From Nanoarchaeales archaeon (GTDB lineage: Archaea > Nanobdellota > Nanobdellia > Woesearchaeales > UBA583): a DNA stretch of 25,084 nt. The notes beneath the pieces are model-generated. The model was not told the origin of the DNA and made no database searches. It saw only the letters and a program-made list of their open reading frames with translations. Positions 21,440-25,084 of this stretch are shown in pieces (positions within the stretch are counted from its first letter, which is position 1; every line of letters starts with the position of its first letter). The stretch covers positions 1 to 25,084 of the forward strand of contig JABSQY010000018.1 of assembly GCA_013215525.1 (NCBI GenBank), written 5' to 3'. The position numbers and the translations under genes were made by a program.

Positions 21440-22159
21440 TCAGTATTCATTCATCTCAACTTCAATCAACAGTACTTTTGTATCTTTTTTTACTATAAAT
21501 TCGATGTGATTTGTGTTAGTTATTTCTAAAGAATCTTTTTGTTCTATCTTTTTACCTTCAAATTCAATTTCTCCTCTTATTATAAATATAAAAATCCCAT
21601 TTCCATTTTTATAGTTTGAATATTTTATAGTTTTATTTTCACTAAATTCTCCTAATGAGAAATATGTATTTTGGTTTATTTTATGTGTGTTTGGCATATG
21701 ATTTAATTCATCAGAGATTATTAAATTTAAATGATTTTCTTTTAAATTATCTAATTGTTTTTTATTGTATCTTGGTTTGATGTTTAACTTTCTAGGCTCA
21801 ATCCAAATTTGTAAACTTTCTACATCTTCATCTCCAATCATCTCACTGTGAAAGACTCCAGTTCCAGCGGACATTGTTTGGATTTCTCCAGGTTTTATTG
21901 AATCACTGTAACCTTCTGAATCTTTGTGAAATATTTCTCCACTTTGTATTATTGATATAATTTCCATGTCTTGATGTGGATGCATTGGGAATCCAGAATT
22001 TTTTTCAATAATATCATCGTTTAAAACTCTTAATGCTCCAAATCCCATTCTTTTTGGATTATGATAATCTGAAAAGGAAAAACTAAAATTTGCTTTAAGC
22101 CAACCGTGATCGCTTTGTCCTCTGTCGTAGCTTTTGTGTATATTATATTTAATTGTCAT
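21440..22159 (-). CDS. Pirin family protein (YhaK/YhhW type), 239 aa
   Basis: A bicupin of the pirin superfamily, of the usual length for the short YhhW-like branch (about 230 residues). The metal-binding set of the N-terminal cupin is present: H60 and H62 in MHPHQDMEI, H104 and E106 in GVFHSEM. The flanking family signatures DRGQSDHGWL near the N-terminus, GFGALRVLNDD, and SLQIWIEP are also visible. Known relatives can act as quercetin 2,3-dioxygenases, but the physiological substrate of most members is unknown, so only a metal-dependent cupin is claimed. The cytosolic location is inferred from the absence of a signal peptide. The gene ends in TGA followed one codon later by an in-frame TAA (TGA-AAA-TAA). 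It is divergent from the CYTH gene across a 224-bp gap. Confidence 0.93.
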   Translation of the reverse strand: MTIKYNIHKSYDRGQSDHGWLKANFSFSFSDYHNPKRMGFGALRVLNDDIIEKNSGFPMHPHQDMEIISIIQSGEIFHKDSEGYSDSIKPGEIQTMSAGTGVFHSEMIGDEDVESLQIWIEPRKLNIKPRYNKKQLDNLKENHLNLIISDELNHMPNTHKINQNTYFSLGEFSENKTIKYSNYKNGNGIFIFIIRGEIEFEGKKIEQKDSLEITNTNHIEFIVKKDTKVLLIEVEMNEY

Positions 22160-22383
22160 TTTTATTTATGTATTTTAGTTGCGTAAAAATATGACAAATA
22201 ATTTCGTATGTGTCGGTTGTGTGTTAGTCGGAACTATGTTATAGTTTAACTATCTTAAATATAACACTATACTTTATTTTATAAAGTAATTTAACTTGTG
22301 ATGTTTTCTTTTGTTTTTTCATTACTATATTTTATTAGTTTTAAATCACAAAGATTTATATTCTTTTAATTTATTTATATAAT
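22160..22383. other. Divergent intergenic region with two small palindromes
   Basis: This gap serves as promoter region for the pirin gene (-) and the CYTH gene (+). It contains ATAGTT-T-AACTAT (22241-22253) and TACTTTAT-TTT-ATAAAGTA (22270-22288), the latter with 8-bp arms and a 3-bp spacer. A short GC-richer patch lies at 22205-22235. No open frame or recognisable RNA was seen. The palindromes could be operators, but such A/T palindromes also arise easily in DNA of this composition. Confidence 0.35.
22355..22362 (+). promoter_or_regulatory. TATA box of CYTH gene
   Basis: TTTATATT is centred about 26 bp before the ATG at 22384. It is the same octamer and spacing as in the surface-gene promoters, consistent with a leaderless transcript. 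Confidence 0.6.
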
Positions 22384-22949
22384 ATGGATGAAATCGAATT
22401 AAAATTTTTAGATATTGATGTTAAAGAAATTAAAGAAAAATTAATTAGTGTTGGAGCGAAATTAATTTTTGATTCACAGACTGAATCATACCCTTTTTTG
22501 AAAGATGGATTTTCTTCTTATGATTCAAATATGAATTATTTAAGAATTAGAAAAATTGATGATGATGTGAAAATCACATATAAGGCGCCTGCTAAAAAAT
22601 CTGAGATGACTAATAGAGAAGAAATTGAGATTACAGTTGATAGTTATGAAAATGGAATTAAGTTACTTGAAAATCTTGGCTTTGTACTCGGTGATGTATT
22701 TAAAAAACATAGAATTTCAAGAAATATAAAATTTCTAAGCCGTTATGAAATTAAAATTTCATAAAGCATTATGAGTTAGGTGATGTACATTTTGAACTTG
22801 ATACTTTAGAGAATGTTCCAACTTATTTGGAGATTGAGACTACTACAGAGCAGGCTATGAAAGATATTTGTTTAAAGTTAAATATTGATATTAAAACTGG
22901 AAAAAAAGGTACAATTTTTGAGATTTTACCAGAATTAATTAAAAAATAA
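22384..22949 (+). pseudogene. CYTH domain / class IV adenylate cyclase-like protein, frameshifted
   Basis: The first part (22384-22764, 126 residues) has the CYTH signature E3-x-E5-x-K7 at the very N-terminus, a basic LRIRK (R54, R56), ITYKAP (K64, K67), REEIEIT (R78-E82) and KKHR (K107-R110). The frame then hits TAA at 22762. Shifted by one base, translation continues from about 22755 to TAA at 22947-22949 with KHYELGDVHFELDTL...PTYLEIETTTEQAMKDICLKL...ILPELIKK, which is the expected second half of the fold (xELD, LEIE). One missing base after TCATA near 22762 would restore SYKHYELGD. A 42-nt stretch (RNIKFLSRYEIKIS) just before the break looks like extra sequence. Family members act on triphosphates (class IV cyclase, thiamine triphosphatase-like); the substrate here is unknown. 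The frameshift may be real or an assembly error. Confidence 0.8.
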
Positions 22950-22985
22950 TTAATTTTTAATTATTGAGAATATGTTTAATTTATT

Positions 22986-23960
22986 TTAAACATTATATGC
23001 TTTTAATAAATCTTTTACACTTCTACTTTCTGAGTTAGAATTAGATTCAGAACTAGTTTTTTCATTTGAATTAATTAGTTTAATTATATTACTTAGTTGA
23101 TTTTTAAAGGGGTTTTCAGTTTTAAAGTTTAATTTTTTATTATTAATATATATTTCTCCTCCTCCATTTCTAGAAAGTGTATCTTTACAAGTTGCGTAAC
23201 CTTTTTCTCCAAATATTTCTAACATTGCATATGGTCCAAATTGTATAGTACTTGTAATTTCTACAGTTACACCAGATTTAAATTCTCCACTAATTATTGC
23301 TGTTTCATCGTGTGGTCCTTTGTATATATCTGTACTGATTGTTGAATTGAATTGTTTCCAATCATTCATGTCTTGACCATACCATCTAGTTAAATCTATA
23401 CAATGCGCCCCAATTGCAGAAAGTGACCACCATTTTCCAACTTCTTGTTTTGCTCTCCAATTAGTATTATTTTTCATATGAAATGCCCAAAGAATACGAA
23501 TGTGTCGAAGTTTTCCAAGTACTTTTTTATTTACTATTTCATCATATAGTTTACTGTGTCCATTGTGATATCTTAGATGAAATCCAGTTTTTAAAATTAA
23601 GTTATTTTTGTTTGCTAGTTTTTCTAGTTTAATTCCATCTTTAATATTAGTTGAAAATGGTTTTTCAATTAATACATGTTTTTTTGATTTTAAACATTCT
23701 AGTGCTTGCGCGTAATGAAGTTTGTCTGGTGAACAAATAATTACTAAATCAATGCTTGGATCAGAAGTAAAACTTTTAAGTGATGTGTGTACTGTCCCAT
23801 TTTTAATTAAATGTTTTCTAAGAAAACTTTTTCCTTTTTTTTCATCTCTAGATAAAACTGCTACAAGTTCAGCGTTTTTTATATTAGAAATAGCTGGTGC
23901 GTGTTGGTCATCTGCAATACTTCCAGTTCCAATTATTCCGATACGTATTTTTGTATTCAT
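22986..23960 (-). CDS. Gfo/Idh/MocA family NAD(P)-dependent oxidoreductase, 324 aa
   Basis: Full length for the family. The N-terminal Rossmann fold begins IRIGIIGTGSIA (glycine motif about residues 8-15). The family E-K-P motif is at 99-101 (LIEKPFS). The C-terminal alpha/beta domain contains GAHCIDLTRW with H186 and D189 in the usual catalytic positions, and MLEIFGEKGYATC near the end. These enzymes oxidise or reduce hydroxyls on sugars and related polyols with NAD(P)(H). In archaea they often feed nucleotide-sugar and glycan synthesis, but no glycosylation gene is adjacent here, so the substrate is not assigned. Cytosolic; starts at an ATG with a TATA box about 26 bp upstream. It converges on the CYTH gene with a 36-bp gap. 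Confidence 0.93.
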   Translation of the reverse strand: MNTKIRIGIIGTGSIADDQHAPAISNIKNAELVAVLSRDEKKGKSFLRKHLIKNGTVHTSLKSFTSDPSIDLVIICSPDKLHYAQALECLKSKKHVLIEKPFSTNIKDGIKLEKLANKNNLILKTGFHLRYHNGHSKLYDEIVNKKVLGKLRHIRILWAFHMKNNTNWRAKQEVGKWWSLSAIGAHCIDLTRWYGQDMNDWKQFNSTISTDIYKGPHDETAIISGEFKSGVTVEITSTIQFGPYAMLEIFGEKGYATCKDTLSRNGGGEIYINNKKLNFKTENPFKNQLSNIIKLINSNEKTSSESNSNSESRSVKDLLKAYNV

Positions 23961-23981
23961 ATTAGAATTAATATTATTAAT

Positions 23982-23990
23982 CTTTATAAT
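23982..23990 (-). promoter_or_regulatory. TATA box of oxidoreductase gene
   Basis: On the minus strand ATTATAAAG is centred about 26 bp before the ATG at 23960, again the leaderless spacing. Confidence 0.5.
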
Positions 23991-24062
23991 ATCTTCTATT
24001 TATTTTAAATTAAATAATTTTATTTCCCATAATAAAATATTTTTACAACTATTCAACCACAC

Positions 24063-24071
24063 TTTTATATT
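24063..24071 (+). promoter_or_regulatory. TATA box of DUF1016 nuclease gene
   Basis: TTTTATATT is centred about 26 bp before the ATG at 24093. The bases between are C/T-rich and contain no ribosome binding site. Confidence 0.55.
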
Positions 24072-24092
24072 CTTTCTTTCTATATTTCTTCT

Positions 24093-25082
24093 ATGGAAAA
24101 ACCACAAAAAACCTATGTTAATTTAAAAGAAAATATATCTAACTCAATTGAGTTAGCACAAAGTAATGTTATTAAGAGTATTAATTCTGAACTTGTTTTA
24201 CGTAATTGGAATATTGGTAAACATATTGTTGAGTTTGAGCAAGGTGGTGAAAGTAGAGCTGTGTACGGTGCTGAAACTTTGAAGAGATTGGCTGTGGATT
24301 TGACTGTTGAGTATGGTAAAGGTTTCACATTAAGAAATTTAGAACAATTTAGAAAATTTCATACTTTATTTGAAAAAACGCACGCACTGGATGCGAAATT
24401 GAGTTGGACTAATATTAAACATTTATTAAGTGTTAAAGATGAGAATAAACGAAAATTTTATACAATTGAGTGTAGGAGTAACAATTGGAGTAGTCGTGAA
24501 CTTGAAAGACAAATTAATTCTCAACTTTATGATAGATTATTGATGAGTAAGGATAAAGATAAAGTTTTAGAGATGTCAAAACTTGGACAAGTAATTGAGA
24601 AACCTAGTGATTTGATTAGAGACCCAATAATTTTAGATTTTTTAAATTTAAAAGAAGAACCAAGTTATAGTGAGAAAGAAGTTGAATCAAAAATAATTGA
24701 TAGATTACAAGATTTTTTATTGGAACTTGGTAAAGGTTTTACTTTTGTTTCTCGTCAATATAGAATTACTTTAGATAATGTTAATTATTATGCTGATTTG
24801 GTATTTTTTAATAGATTTTTGAAGTGTTTTGTTGTTATTGAGTTAAAAATTGGAAAAGTTAAACCTGAACATCTTGGACAATTACAATTCTATGTAAATT
24901 ATTTTAATAAATATGAAAAAACTGATTTTGAGAATAAAACTATTGGAATTTTAGTTTGTGAGGAGAAGAATTCTGCTGTTGTGAAGTTGTCTTTACCTGA
25001 AAATAATGAACATATTTTTGCTGTTGAGTATAAAAAATATTTACCTTCGGAGAAAGAATTACAAAAAATAATTAATGAATAA
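24093..25082 (+). CDS. DUF1016 / YhcG-type PD-(D/E)XK nuclease, 329 aa
   Basis: Two-domain architecture of the DUF1016 family. The N-terminal helical domain (about 10-170) has NWNIGKHIVEFEQ, YGAETLKRLAVDL, GFTLRNLEQFRKF and LSWTNIKHLLSVKD, the last being the family hallmark. The C-terminal PD-(D/E)XK domain shows YYADLVFFN (D235), VVIELKIGK (E250, K252) and LGQLQFYVNYF (Q263), the expected catalytic set, so it is probably active. Length is slightly below E. coli YhcG (about 375 residues), mainly in loops; start and stop are both inside the window. Biological role is not settled: members are often reported near restriction-modification and other mobile accessory genes and are likened to Holliday-junction-type nucleases. 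No restriction gene is visible before the window ends. ATG at 24093 is set by TATA spacing. Confidence 0.93.
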   Translation: MEKPQKTYVNLKENISNSIELAQSNVIKSINSELVLRNWNIGKHIVEFEQGGESRAVYGAETLKRLAVDLTVEYGKGFTLRNLEQFRKFHTLFEKTHALDAKLSWTNIKHLLSVKDENKRKFYTIECRSNNWSSRELERQINSQLYDRLLMSKDKDKVLEMSKLGQVIEKPSDLIRDPIILDFLNLKEEPSYSEKEVESKIIDRLQDFLLELGKGFTFVSRQYRITLDNVNYYADLVFFNRFLKCFVVIELKIGKVKPEHLGQLQFYVNYFNKYEKTDFENKTIGILVCEEKNSAVVKLSLPENNEHIFAVEYKKYLPSEKELQKIINE

Positions 25083-25084
25083 TC

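Noticed and set aside
24093..25082. Part of a restriction or phage-defence system
   Set aside because: Only the DUF1016 nuclease itself is visible. No methylase, specificity or other defence gene is present before the window ends.

Overview
The window is very AT-rich and looks archaeal. Most genes have no Shine-Dalgarno sequence. Instead a TATA-like octamer (often TTTATATT) sits centred about 25-28 bp before the ATG, the layout of leaderless archaeal transcripts. The surface-protein C-terminal domain (cysteine pair, then a GL-x-[HN]-SA motif) resembles, from memory, domains in DPANN archaea (Woesearchaeota, Pacearchaeota and relatives). The DPANN assignment is an inference.

Region 1 (1-19307, + strand) is an array of five large exported proteins. 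Each has, or once had, a signal peptide, a conserved N-cap, a repeat ectodomain, an Asp-rich calcium-type linker, a shared C-terminal beta domain and a membrane anchor containing C-x(4,5)-C-[YR]-[WI]-W. Four carry GLUG repeats: at least 7 in the partial first gene, 76 in the 2833-residue second gene, 5 in the third and about 3 in the fifth. The fourth carries 16 perfect 25-residue BspA-type (DUF285) repeats on the same C-terminal chassis. Genes 2 to 5 share an upstream element: an inverted repeat around GAAACTTTA, then a GTTTATG...AGTTAT block, then the TATA box. It is identical over 50 bp between genes 2 and 3. The BspA gene has one in-frame TGA exactly where the family has a conserved Trp. 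A small cytoplasmic gene of unknown function (13188-13466) lies inside the array and is followed by a cluster of three inverted repeats.

Region 2 (19330-21201, - strand) encodes a six-helix membrane protein. Its long charged tail holds four copies of a P-[TS]-x(2)-E-[LVI]-x-x-TL motif and three acidic repeats. It converges on the surface array.

Region 3 (21202-25084) is a mixed housekeeping/accessory stretch. It holds a 68-nt imperfect hairpin, a pirin-family protein (-), a frameshifted CYTH/class IV cyclase-like gene (+), a Gfo/Idh/MocA oxidoreductase (-) and a DUF1016/YhcG-type PD-(D/E)XK nuclease (+). No tRNA, rRNA, transposase or CRISPR array was recognised.

The most interesting system is the surface array: paralogues with interchangeable ectodomains, a shared promoter/operator module and a shared C-terminal anchor. 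It looks built for coordinated expression and for recombination between genes.
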